The notes: generated by a model from the sequence alone, not told the origin. DNA of 64,000 nt from Liquidambar formosana (GCA_039720395.1 CM077833.1:22900271-22964270), one strand, 5' to 3'. Positions 23,197 through 35,683 are shown, numbered from the stretch's first letter. Made by a program: numbers and translations.

Positions 23197-23460
23197 GTTG
23201 GCCGGAGTGAAAACTTTGCCGGAGTGGGGTATAGTTGAGATGAAACTAGAGAGCGGTATAGTTGTCTAAAACCTTTTTTGTTATTTTAGTTGGACATTTT
23301 CAAAAAATTTGGTGGAGTTTTAGTTGGCCGGAGTGGAGACTTTGCCGGAGTGGGGTATAGTTGAGATCAAACTAGAGAGGGGTATAATTGTCTCAAACGT
23401 TTTTTTTGTTATTTTAGTTTGACATTTACAAAACACTTGGAGGAGTTTGAGGTTTTAGTC
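23197..23460. repeat. tandem duplication of the MULE right end
   Basis: A unit of about 130 bp containing TTGGCCGGAGTG, TTTGCCGGAGTGGGGTATAG and TTGTTATTTTAGTT occurs twice in tandem, slightly diverged. It duplicates part of the right terminal repeat of the 2.0-kb element. Confidence 0.75.
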
Positions 23461-23500
23461 AAACTATAGAATTTTTATGGATAAATGCCCTTTCTTTTTT

Positions 23501-25556
23501 AATGCGTTCATGAATGACATCATGTTTTTTTTTTTTTTTTTTAAAATAAAAAATAAAAAGATTTATTGACTTTGAACTCTTAATCGTCAAAAAATTTGAA
23601 TGATGCCATGGAGTCCTATGACGACTGTTTCAAATTGGAAAACGCTAATATGTTGGCGCCCCATAGGCATATAATTAAACAAGGCCCTCTTCCTATTGTA
23701 GGAATTGTACTGTTGCATGAATGTCATGATGCAAATGATAACCTTTTAACTATATTATCAAATGATAACCTTTTAAAGATTTCAAGTACAAAATTTTGAT
23801 TGAAGAAAAAAAAAATGCTATGTGGTTTGACCATAAGCACGGATCAAAATCTGATGATGTTTGATTAAATTTTTTTGTTAAGTTTAACTTTTGCATTGTT
23901 TGTTGGCTCATTTAACAATAATGATATGGTACCTACTACCTCAAAATTATATTCCCCAAAGTAACTTTAAAAACGAAAGAGTTTCATAAAAAAACCTATG
24001 AGGGCACCCACTTAGCAAGCAGCTTTACCCTTTCAATTTTGGATCTCCCTATTATGAGAGCGGCCTCATCCCTCTTTTCATGTACTTTTTTAGGGGTTGT
24101 TTGGCAAACCTAAAAATATGATCAATCGAAGATAAATCTAATCAATTTTGATTTTACACTGTTTGGTAAATTTTTTTTTTCTACTAAATAGTTCAATTTT
24201 GTTTAGAAAATAAGTTATAAACACATTTTTTTTCAAACCAACTGTGAATTGATTTATTTAAAAACTAGATAACAGTTATGGATTGAACCTAATAGTCTGA
24301 TCTAGTTTTTGAAATTCCTAAACAAGCCTTTACTTTTTTCAAATATTTTGAACATACGATTACACATCCCTTACATGCCATCATATATATCTCGTTCAGT
24401 AGACCATGTGAGCTAAAAAAAAAAAATTTGTAAAAAACGAGTCCACATGCATGGACATCATAATTGACTAACACTAAACTCGATTGATAAGAGGTGATAA
24501 ATCAAGTGATACTTTCCAATGAAATTTTGTTAAGTGAATTCTTAGAAAACCTTTTGCTTAATGATAGAATACATGTCTTTTAAAATTGCTGTACCACCTC
24601 TTTAATAATAAGGGGAGGAGAGCTCCTCAAATGAAACCTATATAAGGCTATAATATATATTGCAATTAAACCTTAATTCTTTTCAAATTTGTGTCAGCAT
24701 TGTGGGGAACTAGACTCCATTCATTGTACATAATCTACTAGATTTGGTTGGTACCTGCTCCTAGATGTTAGTTGATGTACTAACTGTCTTCTTTGACCTG
24801 TCCTTTCGTCCGGCCGTCCAAACAGGACGGGATCGTCATCGCCCCCGTCGGACGCGGGTGCCTCGTTTCCACAAACATGCCCATCATCACACGCCGGCCG
24901 TTGGATTAATTAAGAATTTCTCTTCCCATCAACCGCTTCCATAGAGTCACGCTCTTTAGTCTTTCCTCTTCGTAACGCCACTAGTGTCCTGTTTAATTTT
25001 TCATCCCTTTCCTTTTGTAGAATTTCGCATGTCCTTAAACAAACATTTGGCAAAAAATAAAAATACAAAGATTGGACAAGCTGACTTTGGCCAAGTAATA
25101 AGGCTTCTGGAGACTTGTGTTGCCGACCTGTCCCTGAATTAGCTTGATCCATCCAAATCATTGAATTTTATAATTCTTGAATTTTTTTTTTTCTTTTTGA
25201 CAATTCAAAGGGATTAATTATATTGAATGGGACATCAATCTTTTTCAAAAGCATCTCATAAAATTGAAAAGATATAGATAATTTAGCAGTCCTTAGACCT
25301 TGGCACAAGAATGACATGAATAGATGGAAATGGTCCAAACCTTTTTCAACAAAAAAAGAAAGAAAACATCGGCCGTAAAATATTATAATACTCTATTTTA
25401 CAATTAAAGAAAAAATTCAATGACAAGAATCGAACCCCAACCCTATTCCGAGTTAATTGAACAATGAACAACTAATTTCATTCAACCAAACCAATTTAAC
25501 TATGATAAGACCTACTATCAAATGGTTGGCTTCCAATATTTTTTTCAATAACAATC
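23501..25556. other. intergenic, no gene seen
   Basis: AT-rich DNA. There is a short 17-bp tandem phrase (AAATGATAACCTTTTAA at about 23735 and 23760) and a GC-richer patch at 24800-24905. No supported gene or full transposon. Confidence 0.5.
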
Positions 25557-26225
25557 TGTGTGGAAATAATCCCGTAATGGGTACCTCAGTTAATACATAA
25601 GGACATCAACTCTTCATTAGGACGGGACTATCAGATCCATCAAGGAAATCACCCGAACTCAACAAATATCCTCAGTTCGAGTCTGCATAGGTTAAATCCT
25701 TGACCCGAACTGAACACTTCACCCAGCTCAATCAATAAAGCATCCAACACGATACTAAGCAAAACCCTTAGCACGGGGAACAATACGGTTACATAGACCA
25801 TAGTCAATGAACCCTAGTTGGGCAGTTACTCTTGACCCAAGGTTAACCATTTAACCTTGGTTAGCGAACCATAGTCAAATGGTTATTAGGCCAACCTACA
25901 TTAGATCTGACCTAACTCAAGTGGTTATCAGGACTAACCAAGGTCAGTTTGTATAGATAGGTATAAGTAGAACATGCAACAGCTGGATGAGGTATGAACA
26001 GTATCCTGATTCTCCATACACATACATCATCTCCTTCCTAAAACCCTACCTCCATTGTTGCTAACTTGAGCTTTGGAGAGGGCTTGGCTCAACCCACTTC
26101 AGCCTCCTTCTGACTTAGATTTGAGTTTGTGATTGCAGATCAAACGGTGAGATTAGTTCTATTCCTCAAGCAGTGTTCGTGGTCCAATTTCAAACCCGCA
26201 CACGATCTAACCCAATTTTGTTACA
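25557..26225 (+). repeat. solo LTR, gypsy-type
   Basis: It is bounded by TGTGTGGAAA and TTTTGTTACA, giving TG...CA ends. It has a TATA-like TATAAGTAG at about 25962, then a pyrimidine-rich leader and the phrase GGAGAGGGCTTGGCTC, which resembles the R/U5 part of plant gypsy LTRs. The stretch ends with CACACGATCTAACCC before TTGTTACA. No internal domains follow, and no 5-bp target duplication was found, so the exact ends are uncertain. Confidence 0.5.
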
Positions 26226-28149
26226 CTTGTTCACCCAAAAAAAAAAAAAACCAATTATGTCATACTAAAACAGTCCCCCCCCTTTTTTTCCCCTTTGATC
26301 CAAAATAAAAAACAGAGAGTATTTTCTTCTTGGCTCTCTCTTATCTCTCTCTTTCTACCAAGCCTTGAACCCTTGACATGTGCCTCACAACATATTTGCA
26401 AAGCCAACAAACTACAAGGAGGCTTGGTGAGAGTATTTTCTTCAAACCAAAGGAAACTTCCCCAAATATGATGGTCAGATGCAACATGAGATTGTGCTGC
26501 TGAAATTATTATTTTTATTTATTTAAAAAAAAAAAAAAAAGAGAAAGTGGGCTGGGGAAACTTCCCTAGCTTCAGCCTACACTACGATTAGGCTTCATGC
26601 TTTTCGGATGATGTCATCAATTGAAATTTGTGCCCATTTACCAATACGAAGCCCGTGGTAGGCACATGAGGAGACCCCCTGTTACACAAAAATTTATTAT
26701 TATTTTTTTATTTTACACATAAAATATATTAGTAAATATGATAAATGTTTATTCCATTGCAAAATTGGTCCGGCCCAATAGGGGTTGCTGATATCCTACC
26801 TGCCATGGGGCCACACTACGGTGTGTGCGCGCTCATCTCCGCATGGACCATTGACATTGATCCAACGGTCACAATCACCCCAATAATTTGACTTCCCCAC
26901 GAGATTTTCCCCAAAAAAGTGGGTCCCATATCGTGCACTTGAGAGAGACATTCTTCGCTTTCGAGAGAAAGCGAACGTAGTGGGTACGAGTGGGCAATGA
27001 GGACGGTTTTGAGCCGGTGGAGCCGGCCAATAGGCTGATGTGGCAGAGGTGCTGACGTGGGTCAGAACCAACAATCCCCTCTCAGTCAAAGGAGAGTAGG
27101 CTTTGAACGCTTTTGGGGTAACTGAATCGTAACGGCCATGAGAGTGGAGCCATTGGGTATGTGTCTATGTGATTACAGAGCTTGGAAAGAGTTTTTCCCA
27201 ACTGAGCTTTCATTTAGATGATTCCTACGCATTACGGCGAGTCACTCTCTCCGCATCCGATTAGACTACCTGGATTTTACTTGGGGATTTTGCTTTCATA
27301 CACTTGTATTTTTGCATATTTACATTAACTCATTGGGTATAATGAGAAATCCATAAATCAAAGATATAATCTTTCAATGCATGATGCTGGTGCTAATAAA
27401 ATCAATATATGCTGATTTGAAAATCCATATATATATTGTCTACGTAAGAAGTTTATGACATTTTTTTTTTTAAAACACAATGGTGTTAATATGGCATTGA
27501 AAAGGAAAAATAGAACCGAGGGTTAAGATCTTGTCGGAGATTAAATATATTTATGTTTGTAGGTACACATATTTTGCATGGAGTCTTTTTAACGAGGAGA
27601 AGATGAGTCCTTTATATTTGAGAATTCATATATGGAAGCTTTCTAAGCAAATTCTCTTAAATAATGAAAATTTATACTTGACCTCCGTACTTATCCTCCC
27701 TGCTCGTTGAATTGTGGTCTTTGATTTTTGGTAATTGATTTGTTGTTTATCCTAGGCTCCTCCTTTTGTTTAATGTTGTTTGAATAATTAGTTGATTCTA
27801 TCAATTAATCAATTAGTCCTAAATTAGAATGATTCCTTACTTCGTAGGAGTAATTAATGGATATAGATATATATGCATGTAGCCATGTGTAAGGAGGGAA
27901 AGATGCCATAGGCTTACAAGGCCATTGGCAATCTCCTTATCTTTATCACTCTAACAACATTGGTTCTTTTGGTTGGTTAGGGATGTTAACAACAGAACTT
28001 CTATGCCCAGAGTAAAAAAAAAAAATGGAAAAAAACAAAAATGGCGGGTCATCAATGAACAATACTCTAAAAAAACAAGGGCATCAATGTAAAACTCCCA
28101 ACAACATTATTGATTGATGAACCCCCTGATTAAGACCCCCCATAGACTG
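26226..28149. other. intergenic upstream of NSP2
   Basis: I see no gene. A GC-richer stretch (about 26760-27150) contains a perfect short hairpin (TTCGCTTTCGAGAGAAAGCG at 26954) and no long ORF that resembles a protein. The rest is AT-rich and may hold NSP2 upstream control sequence. Confidence 0.45.
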
Positions 28150-28156
28150 TATAAAA
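28150..28156 (+). promoter_or_regulatory. TATA box of the NSP2 gene
   Basis: TATAAAA in the context CTGTATAAAACC, about 237 bp upstream of the ATG at 28387. This implies a 5' leader of about 200 nt, which is AT- and C-rich. Confidence 0.5.
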
Positions 28157-28386
28157 CCAAAAGCAACAGAGGGATCAGCCAGCCCATCTTAGTCGATAAT
28201 CTTCCTTTTAATCACTTTTAATTAAAACCCCTCAAAACTCAAAATCACTTTCCTACCTCCACTGTCTCTTGTTTCAGCCCTTTCTTCTCTCAAAATCCAT
28301 TTAAATCCAATCATTGATCACTTTACACCCAAACCCACTTGACACGTACACCCCCCACATATTCTATCACACTGGCTAGCTTAGCT

Positions 28387-29865
28387 ATGGCCATGGTTGT
28401 CGATGACACCACCGCCGAGCTCGACTTTTCCTCTTATAGCACCACCACCACCACAACAACCACCCCTACCACGACGGAAGATGATCATGGGTGTAACTGG
28501 AATGACTGGTCACCGGTTGTTGACTGGGGTGCTCTTTCTGGCGACAACGACGACTTCCACGACCTCATTGAATCGATGATGGACGACGGCGGCGGGCTAA
28601 ACCCTGCTCGAGCCGTCCAAGAAGGGTGCAACTCTTTATCGACAGACATGATGATGGTGGATGAAGAGACCAACGGCGAGGATTTCAAGGGGTTGAGGCT
28701 CGTCCACCTCTTGATGGCGGCGGCCGAGGCGCTCACCGGCGTGAATAAAAGCCGTGAGCTGGCCCGGGTGATATTGGTTCGGCTCAAGGAGTTGGTCTCC
28801 CCAACTGATGGAAATAACATGGAGAGGTTGGCGGCGTATTTTACAGACGCCCTGCAGGGTCTGCTAGAAGGCGCCGGTGGTGTGCACGGTAAGCATTTGA
28901 TAGGCAATGGACCCCACCGTGATGATCATCACCATCCGACGGACGTGATTGCTGCCTTTCAGCTGTTACAGGACATGTCACCGTACGTCAAGTTCGGCCA
29001 CTTCACGGCCAATCAAGCGATTTTAGAAGCTGTGGCACAAGACAAGAGGGTCCACGTAGTGGATTATGACATCATGGAGGGGATCCAATGGGCATCACTA
29101 ATGCAAGCCCTCGTGTCCAGGAAAGATGGTCCACCCTCGCCACACCTTAGAATCACTGCGCTATCGAGGGGCGGGAATGGGCGGAGATCAATTGGGACCG
29201 TCCAAGAGACGGGTCGCCGTTTGATCGCCTTCGCCGCATCGATCGGTCTGCCATTTTCGTTTCATCAGTGCCGGTTGGACTCGGACGAGACATTTCGACC
29301 GTCCGGTTTGAAGTTGGTCAGAGGGGAGGCCTTGGTGGTCAACTGTATGCTACACCTCCCACACTTTAGCTATCGTGCACCGGATTCGGTTGCGTCGTTT
29401 CTTTCGGGTACCAAGACCCTGAACCCGAGATTGGTGACCTTAGTTGAGGAGGAGGTGGGGCCCAAAGGGGATGGAGGGTTTGTGGGCCGTTTCATTGATT
29501 CATTGCACCATTACTCGGCAGTTTACGACTCGCTTGAGGCCGGGTTTCCAATGCAGGGCCGGTCTCGGGCATTGGTGGAGAGAGTGTTCTTGGGGCCCCG
29601 AATAGCCGGGTCAGTAGCCCGAATCTATCGTGCACGTGGGGAGGAGGAGGGTTGCTCCTGGGGGGAATGGTTGGCTGGGGTAGGGTACCGTCCGGTGCAT
29701 ATTACATTCGCCAATCATTGTCAAGCAAAGCTATTGTTGGGACTCTTCAATGATGGTTACAGGGTGGAGGAGTTGGCTAACAATAAGCTCGTTTTAGGGT
29801 GGAAATCTCGGCGTTTGCTCTCAGCCTCTGTTTGGACCTCTGCAGATTCTGATTTTGTGAATTAG
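28387..29865 (+). CDS. NSP2: GRAS-family transcription factor NSP2
   Basis: NSP2 is a nuclear GRAS protein of the common symbiosis pathway. In studied plants it works with NSP1 in nodulation and mycorrhizal signalling and in strigolactone biosynthesis. This intronless CDS gives 492 residues, usual for the family. The start is the ATG at 28387; another lies two codons later, and the frame is open further upstream but only from a non-ATG codon. In order: a short N-terminus, a Thr-rich run (about 19-30), the NSP2-like [12 protein letters not shown] (about 37-48), first Leu-rich region ([15 protein letters not shown], 102-116), the VHIID-type core [17 protein letters not shown] (222-238), the second Leu region and PFYRE-like block, and the C-terminal SAW region (WGEWL ... 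[14 protein letters not shown]). His-rich spacer at 179-184. No breaks seen. A miR171h-type site lies inside. Confidence 0.95.
   Translation: MAMVVDDTTAELDFSSYSTTTTTTTTPTTTEDDHGCNWNDWSPVVDWGALSGDNDDFHDLIESMMDDGGGLNPARAVQEGCNSLSTDMMMVDEETNGEDFKGLRLVHLLMAAAEALTGVNKSRELARVILVRLKELVSPTDGNNMERLAAYFTDALQGLLEGAGGVHGKHLIGNGPHRDDHHHPTDVIAAFQLLQDMSPYVKFGHFTANQAILEAVAQDKRVHVVDYDIMEGIQWASLMQALVSRKDGPPSPHLRITALSRGGNGRRSIGTVQETGRRLIAFAASIGLPFSFHQCRLDSDETFRPSGLKLVRGEALVVNCMLHLPHFSYRAPDSVASFLSGTKTLNPRLVTLVEEEVGPKGDGGFVGRFIDSLHHYSAVYDSLEAGFPMQGRSRALVERVFLGPRIAGSVARIYRARGEEEGCSWGEWLAGVGYRPVHITFANHCQAKLLLGLFNDGYRVEELANNKLVLGWKSRRLLSASVWTSADSDFVN
28766..28786 (+). promoter_or_regulatory. predicted miR171h target site in NSP2
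   Basis: The coding sequence GGGTGATATTGGTTCGGCTC (plus one base) pairs with miR171h as I recall it (complement of GAGTGATATTGATTCGGCTC). The differences are two G:U wobbles and a mismatch at the miRNA 5' end. NSP2 is an established target of this miR171 variant in legumes and other mycorrhizal plants. Position within the first Leu-rich region matches the known site. Confidence 0.75.
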
Positions 29866-32279
29866 CATATTTTGTTTCATTATTTTCAATTTTGGCCCAC
29901 TTTTCTCTCTCCTCTTTCTTTAGCAATTGATGAGTGTTATTGCACATTATCGGCACAATTTTGGGGAAAAAAAAATGTCTAATCAAGTGGTAACTTAACA
30001 TAATATGTTCGATTAATTTTGGCCATGATAGCCATAGGGGCTCCGCAGTAACATTTTTTTTGGCATTTTAACTGTCCCCTCTACTATAGGTTGATTGGAC
30101 TTTAGAAGGAAACGAATGAGGACATTTTTAGTGGTGTTGGCTTAGCAAATCACAGTTGCCACAAGGATCTTATAGTGGTAGAGAATACACTTATAGGAAA
30201 AGAGTTTTGCTATTCTTGTTATGATTTTCTATTGCCTCTTTCACCATCAAGGGATAAATGGTGAAATTTGAAATGAGCAACGTTATAAAACTTGACTTAT
30301 TTACTCGCCGAAGTGGTGTGGCATCTCTTCTAATTGGATTTTTACCAAGAAACTGCTACTAGGTCTCGAACCCAAGCGAGTGCTGAGTAAGAAATTCGAA
30401 ACTTTTGCCAACCGACGGCTTGTTGATCACCCACTTCTTTTACCCACATCGATCATTGGTCAATGGTAATTTTGAATTAATTAAACAAAAATTTTGAATT
30501 GCTTTTTATAAATTTTAAATTTAAAGAAGGATTGCGTGGATCATGCAATCCACAGGCGAATCCGGGCATCCCGTGAACAACTGGGTTTGATTTTTGTTGG
30601 TTTCAAAAAACCCTTGCTGCCCCCACGAGAGCTAGAGGGGTTGGTGGTTAGCATATCCCTCTCCCCCATGTGTAAGCCTGCATTAAATTAGGTAGTATCA
30701 CAGTGGGACTGGGAAGATTCCTCTGGAATGTGCCTTCTACAACAAACCCCATTTTGGATTCATCAATTACATTATTGTCATAGCTTGTGAGGTTCTCCCT
30801 CCCTCAGGACATCCCTATAATTTTATTTTATTTTAATTTTTTATTTTAAACGACTGGGTTTTTGTTTTCAAGTAACATGCTCAGCAGCATCCTTTGTAGG
30901 TTTGTGTTATTGTGTGCACATATATTATTTTTCTACCTTTTGCATCTTTAACATGCCATCAGCTTCTTGTTGAAACTATAATAAATTTTGAAAAAAAAAA
31001 GGGACTAGTCAAAATAGTCACAAATGATGATGGATATTTAATTGCTGTGACAAATGGGAGCCCTCTTCCCTATTGCTTTCATTCTTTTTAGGTGTCTCGA
31101 GCACATAATGTAGGATGCATGCCAAGTCATTGTGGTTATCATGATATGAGTCTGGTTACTCTAAGTTTGGCCAATAATATATTAAAATAGATTTATAAGT
31201 GAATGAGAAGGAACATCAAACTTTGATCGATATATAGTTATTAACTCGCGTGACAATTTATTATGAAATTTTTTTAAGTGAGTTTCTTGTGGAACTGTCT
31301 TTCAAATATTGTGGAGTTTGTCGATCCACACCCATGCATGATGGTAGCCTCCTCATAACTTTTCTTAAAATCATTAAAAATAAATAAATAAAATAAAACA
31401 AATATATTTGAATCGGATTATATTTTACCAGTAAAGGAATTGTTCCGATTTTGTTCGAAGTTAAAGAATTAAGGATTCCTACAAATTTGGATAGCTCAAA
31501 ATAAGTTTACTTTTGAATTGTGATCCAAAGTGGAAGAAGAATGGAATAATCATTCTATGATGAAAATAGAATAATTGGCCCATTTTGTGTGCAGTGTGTG
31601 TATGCATTATACAATCAAATATAAGAATATTTGTGATGATTCATGAATTGAATTTGTAAATGGAGTAAAGGGTTTCTGTTGAGAATCTAAAACCAGAAAG
31701 GAATTTTAGATTCCTTATGGAAATTGAATTATTGTCTAGAGATAGTCATGAATCATGATCTGTCTATTAACCATAGTTTATAACATATGGACCCATCAGT
31801 GGATTCGTTCCGATTCATTGATTTTATGGTAGTAAAAGACGGAAGAAATATATATATCTATACTAATGTATTTAATGGCGTTGTAAATTTGGTTGGATGT
31901 ATACGTTAAATTACTGAAAGACTCCTAAATTTTGAGATTCAAGCATAATTCAGGGTAAGTTCCAAAATTCTTTCTCCCCCAAACTCCCCAAAACCCCACG
32001 TCTTTGAGTTTGCAGTTTTAAGGCCCACAAGGGGCTGTGTTTGTTTGAGGCTGTGGCTGATGGGTTTTATTTTTTGAAGGCTGTAAGTACTTGTTGAATT
32101 TGGACAGCCCAAAGTTGCCGTGGTAGTATACTTGCTCTAATCTTGGCCCATTTTTCTCTTGACGGTTTTTCCAAGGTTGCCGTGATTTTTCTCTTTTTGC
32201 TATGGCTAGGATGGGGAAAAAAGAAGTCATAAGAGCACACATCGGTTAGACTTAAGCTACCTAATTGGATTGTCTAAAT
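29866..32279. other. NSP2 3' flank and intergenic, no gene seen
   Basis: The NSP2 3' UTR lies at the start. A possible SINE-like piece with GGTCTCGAACCCAAGC occurs near 30362, but its borders are not clear. The remainder is AT-rich with no supported gene. Confidence 0.5.
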
Positions 32280-32495
32280 TGATTCCCATATTTGGCACAC
32301 CTTTTTGGTCCTTGAAGGGAGGAGCCCAAGACAAGCCCCTGGGCTATCGAAGGGTGGCCCTCCACCTTCCTTTAAAGTTTAAAGTCACCCCTTCTCCTTA
32401 ATCCTAAGGTTCAAAGATTTGAGCCCAAGATCTCTACCTCCTAAGTGTAAGAGGGGAGAGAAATCACTATACCACAAAAGGCCTGTAATAATTTT
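32280..32495 (-). repeat. SINE-like repeat, minus orientation
   Basis: Read on the minus strand it has a tRNA-like start (TTTTGTGGTATAGTGATTTC) and a B-box-like GGGCTCAAATC about 45 bp later, the arrangement of a tRNA-derived SINE promoter. The 3' part runs to about 32280. No target duplication was found. Confidence 0.45.
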
Positions 32496-32896
32496 TTTTG
32501 GTATAGTTGAGCTATAACGACCTGAGATATTTAAAATGAACTTGAGATTCAATTGGTTTATTAAAGCCTCTATTCGGATATCAGAAGGTGTGAGAGAAAG
32601 AGAAAGAAAAATGTTGAATTACGCTTAGAAATGGATGCCTTTGCCCAATTTGATTTTTAGGATGAAATATGGTCCCATCGTCTTTTGACAAAAAAATGCT
32701 ACTTGTATCAACTCTCCACACCAACTTATGTGGAAAATTATGTGATTTTGCCTTGTCAATCCAATTAAAATAAGTTAATGCCACATCATCTATCACATAA
32801 GTTGGTATTGAAAGTTGATACATACAAGCATATAACCCTACTTCTTGTAACTTGGGATGAGGTGTGCTATCTACTGTAGTAAATGCTCTTCTTATT

Positions 32897-33950
32897 GGGA
32901 GCGGCTATTGCAACCCCCCAAAATTATCTCTTGCCCCCCTTGATTTCCCCACGCCCAAATTTACATACCCACCCCCACGAAAAGACTAAAATACCCTTCC
33001 TTCCTAATAACCTCTAACCCTTCTCACCCACCCCACTCCCCCACACAACAACCCAAGATATGGAAGAACCCACCCCACGCCCCCATAGCAATGACAACCG
33101 GCGATGAAGGGCGATGACAACGGCGATGGTGACGGCGAGCAAGAGCACCCTTCTCACCCACACCTCTCACTCACCCAACACCCCACGACTGGAAGAACCC
33201 ACCCCGCCCACCATAGTAGTGATGATCGGCAAGGAAGGGAGTCGGCGATGGTGACGAGAACTCTTTACCTGCCTTATCTTCTTCTTGTTTGGATCCTTAG
33301 AAAGTTGTCCTTCTTCCTCTTCTCTCTTCTTCTCCTCTTCTTTCTTTCTTTTTATTTTTTATTTTTTATTTTTTTCCCTCTGCTGGTCAGATCTGTGTGT
33401 TTTGAAAAAAATGGATTGCTGAAAAGAGTTGCTGGACTTGTGGGAGAGGGTACGAGAAAGGGGATGGGTAGGAGGGGAATCCTCATCTATTTTTTCGGGC
33501 AAGGGAGGTTTTTTTTTTTTTTTCAAAACCTCCATTTTTCCGTCGATGAGAGGGGAGAATAAAAGAAAAGGAAAGAAAAAAAAGAGGGCTGCTGACGGGA
33601 GGGAAGAGGGGAAGAAAAGGAAAAGAAAAGGAAAGGAAAATAAAAGAAGAAGAAGAAGAAAAAGAAGAAGAAGAGAAAAAGAGGGAAGAGGAGGAAGGAA
33701 GAAGAGGGCTGCCGACGGGAGGGAATACTAGATTTGGTTCTGGGTTTTATCTTTGCCGATGCTGTTACCTCGCTGTCGCCGGTGGGGTGGGGTGCTAGAG
33801 AGAGTTACTGGACTTGTCGAAGAGGGGTGCAGGAGAGGGATGGGTGGGGAGGTACCTGAGCCCTTTTTGGTAATTTTGTATAATAATTTTTATAATTAAA
33901 AAATATGGAAGGCAACCAATAGGTTTGGGGGGGTTGCAATAGCCATTCCC
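32897..33950. mobile_element. Mutator-like element, 1054 bp
   Basis: The ends are inverted repeats GGGAGCGGCTATTGCAACCC and GGGAATGGCTATTGCAACCC (right end, minus strand). A perfect 9-bp target duplication CTTCTTATT occurs at 32888-32896 and 33951-33959. The body is low complexity (GGCGATG-type, CT-rich and GA-rich runs) and contains an internal diverged repeat (GAGTTGCTGGACTTG near 33427 and GAGTTACTGGACTTG near 33801). The long ORFs across it are low-complexity artefacts, and no transposase is visible. Confidence 0.85.
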
Positions 33951-34034
33951 CTTCTTATTTTTCATGGGTTCATGTGTGGCCCTATTTTCTGGCTCAGACC
34001 AAAACTTTATGGAAAAAAGGGACCCTACTCTTTA

Positions 34035-34723
34035 GGATTTGGATTTGCTCAAGTTTGGCCCCAAAACTGGAGCCTCCAGTAGCGCCGCGATGGTCGCCAT
34101 GTGGCAGCAGCTCCTTTAACGACTGGGATTGAAGATGCACTTGCATCTACAGATTGGTAACGCTGTTAGGGGGGATGGAAATGCATAAAAAAACGGCACC
34201 GTTTTCACCTGCAAAAACAAAAGCAAAAGGGCTTCACCACTGTCGTCAGGGGGAAGGAGGTTGCCGTCGGCGGGGGGAAGGGCTTCACCACTGCCGTCGC
34301 GAGCTTCGCCAAACCAGATCTGGAGTTAATCGTTTACACCCATCGCGAGCTCCGCCCAAAAAACTACATCTGCTTCACCACAAGAGGAGAGAGAGTGGAA
34401 GATGCGGGTGCGAAAATGGAGGAGAAGTGCGGGTGCGACAATGGAGGAGGAGAGAGAGAGAAAGAGAGAGAGAAAGGAGGAGCCAAAATCAAAATAAAAA
34501 CCCCATATGGAATCCTGCTCCGCCCCTTTTGCTTTTGTTTTTGCAGGTGAAAACGGTGCCCTTTTTTTATGCATTTCCATCCCCCCCTAACGGCGTTACC
34601 GAATTTGCAGATGCAAGTGCATCTTCAATCCCAGCCGTTGAAGGAGCTTCTATCCACATAGTGAGCATCGCGCGGCTACTGGAGGCTCCAGTTTTGGGGC
34701 CAAACTTGAGCAAATCCAAATCC
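34035..34723. mobile_element. Mutator-like TIR element, 689 bp, 10-bp target duplication
   Basis: Long inverted repeats (about 200 bp, imperfect) start GGATTTGGATTTGCTCAAG on both ends and run through CCCCAAAACTGGAGCC, TGCACTTGCATCT and GGTGAAAACGG-type phrases. The flanking direct repeat CTACTCTTTA is perfect at 34025-34034 and 34724-34733. The central part carries GA-rich simple sequence. The 197-residue ORF over it is a by-product of the inverted repeats. Confidence 0.85.
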
Positions 34724-34821
34724 CTACTCTTTAGGTTGCATATTTAACCAGCCCACCATTATGATGCTCCAAACAAGATGGTGGGCTGTGAATAGGGCCA
34801 TGAGACAATCACAGCAATTTC

Positions 34822-35110
34822 GGCTTGGGGTACTTATTGCCATCCCTAATTTTATTTGCCACCCCCATTTACTTTAATTTCTCGAGATATTATGAAAAAT
34901 ATAAAATATTTATTTATTTATTTATGAAAACTAGTAATGTCATTCACTAAAAAAATCATTTTGAACAAATTTATACAATGAAGTTTTTTCAAAATCTATA
35001 ATTTAAGTTAATTTTTTGTCATTTACAATTTCTATTTCATATTCTAAAATTTGTTGTTTAAAAGAAATTATAAATGCTTTATCAAGTTTGTGTTCATAAT
35101 CTAATCTTAA
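34822..35110. mobile_element. MITE arm, related to copies at 50.3 and 63.5 kb
   Basis: The left terminus reads GGGTACTTATTGCCATCCC followed by TAATTTTATTTGCC and CCATTTACTTTAATTTCTCG. The inner phrase CATTTTGAACAAATTTATAC with TTTCAAAATCTATAATTTAAG matches the copies at about 50245-50625 and 63436-63707. A clear right end was not found, so this copy is probably truncated or degenerate. Confidence 0.55.
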
Positions 35111-35683
35111 CCGCACCTGAGATTAATAATTATATTATATGAGTAAGGCCATAAAATGATAAATACACATTATGTTATCACTCTAAAATTCGAACTCTTG
35201 ACTACTTAACTTCCTATATGTTTATCACTAAATACCAACACTATATTTGGAAAAAAAAAATTTAAGTGGAATTTACTTTTAAGATGGAATTTGTAAAATT
35301 TTTATAAAGATGAGATAAACAAAATCCTCATAAAAATTTTACAAATTTTATTTTAAAAGCAAATTCTACTAAAAAATTACTTATCCAAACATAACAAAGA
35401 TGAAATCACTTAAATCAAAACAATAAAATCTCATAGTAAGTTATTATAAATTCTCATTTTACAAAAATTTTATCATTTTAATTTGTCCATCACTGCAAGC
35501 AACAAAAGAGTGTCAATGCTTGGAAGGTTCATGTATTTTTATTTTCCTCATCCAGTGCAGCAGACTAGCAAATCTGAGTGCTCTTTGGACATTGATTTTT
35601 TCCGTCCTTTGTTGCGCCCTTTTCCCTGTATATGGGAATAAATCTCATTCCAAAACCCTAACTTTCTCACTCATTGCTTTGTC
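35111..35683. other. aminotransferase upstream region
   Basis: AT-rich with a short inverted arrangement around 35270-35370. The last about 150 bp contain the likely promoter of the aminotransferase gene (GTATATGGG near 35631 is a weak TATA candidate). Confidence 0.4.

Larger units (their letters stand above)
21490..23491. mobile_element. 2.0-kb Mutator-like element with nested MITEs
   Basis: The ends are inverted repeats of about 115 bp: GGGCATTTGCCTAG on the left and GGGCATTTATCCAT on the right (minus strand), with shared inner phrases (ACCTCAAACTCC, AATATACCCCTATC / AATTATACCCCTCTC). A perfect 9-bp target duplication TTTCTTTTT lies at 21481-21489 and 23492-23500, though this sequence is low in complexity. 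The body carries two nested TIR elements (21778-22022, 22620-22956). The right TIR region is tandemly duplicated. No transposase is evident. Confidence 0.75.

Noticed and set aside
26940..26980. Hairpin TTCGCTTTCGAGAGAAAGCG as a possible terminator or miRNA precursor
   Set aside because: The stem is too short for a plant miRNA precursor, and there is no associated transcript evidence.
33104..33731. Two long plus-strand ORFs (152 and 100 residues)
   Set aside because: They are products of CT-rich and GA-rich simple sequence inside the Mutator-like element at 32897-33950 (poly-Leu/Phe and poly-Lys/Arg).
34154..34747. 197-residue ORF
   Set aside because: It reads through the two inverted arms and the GA-rich centre of the TIR element at 34035-34723 and resembles no protein.
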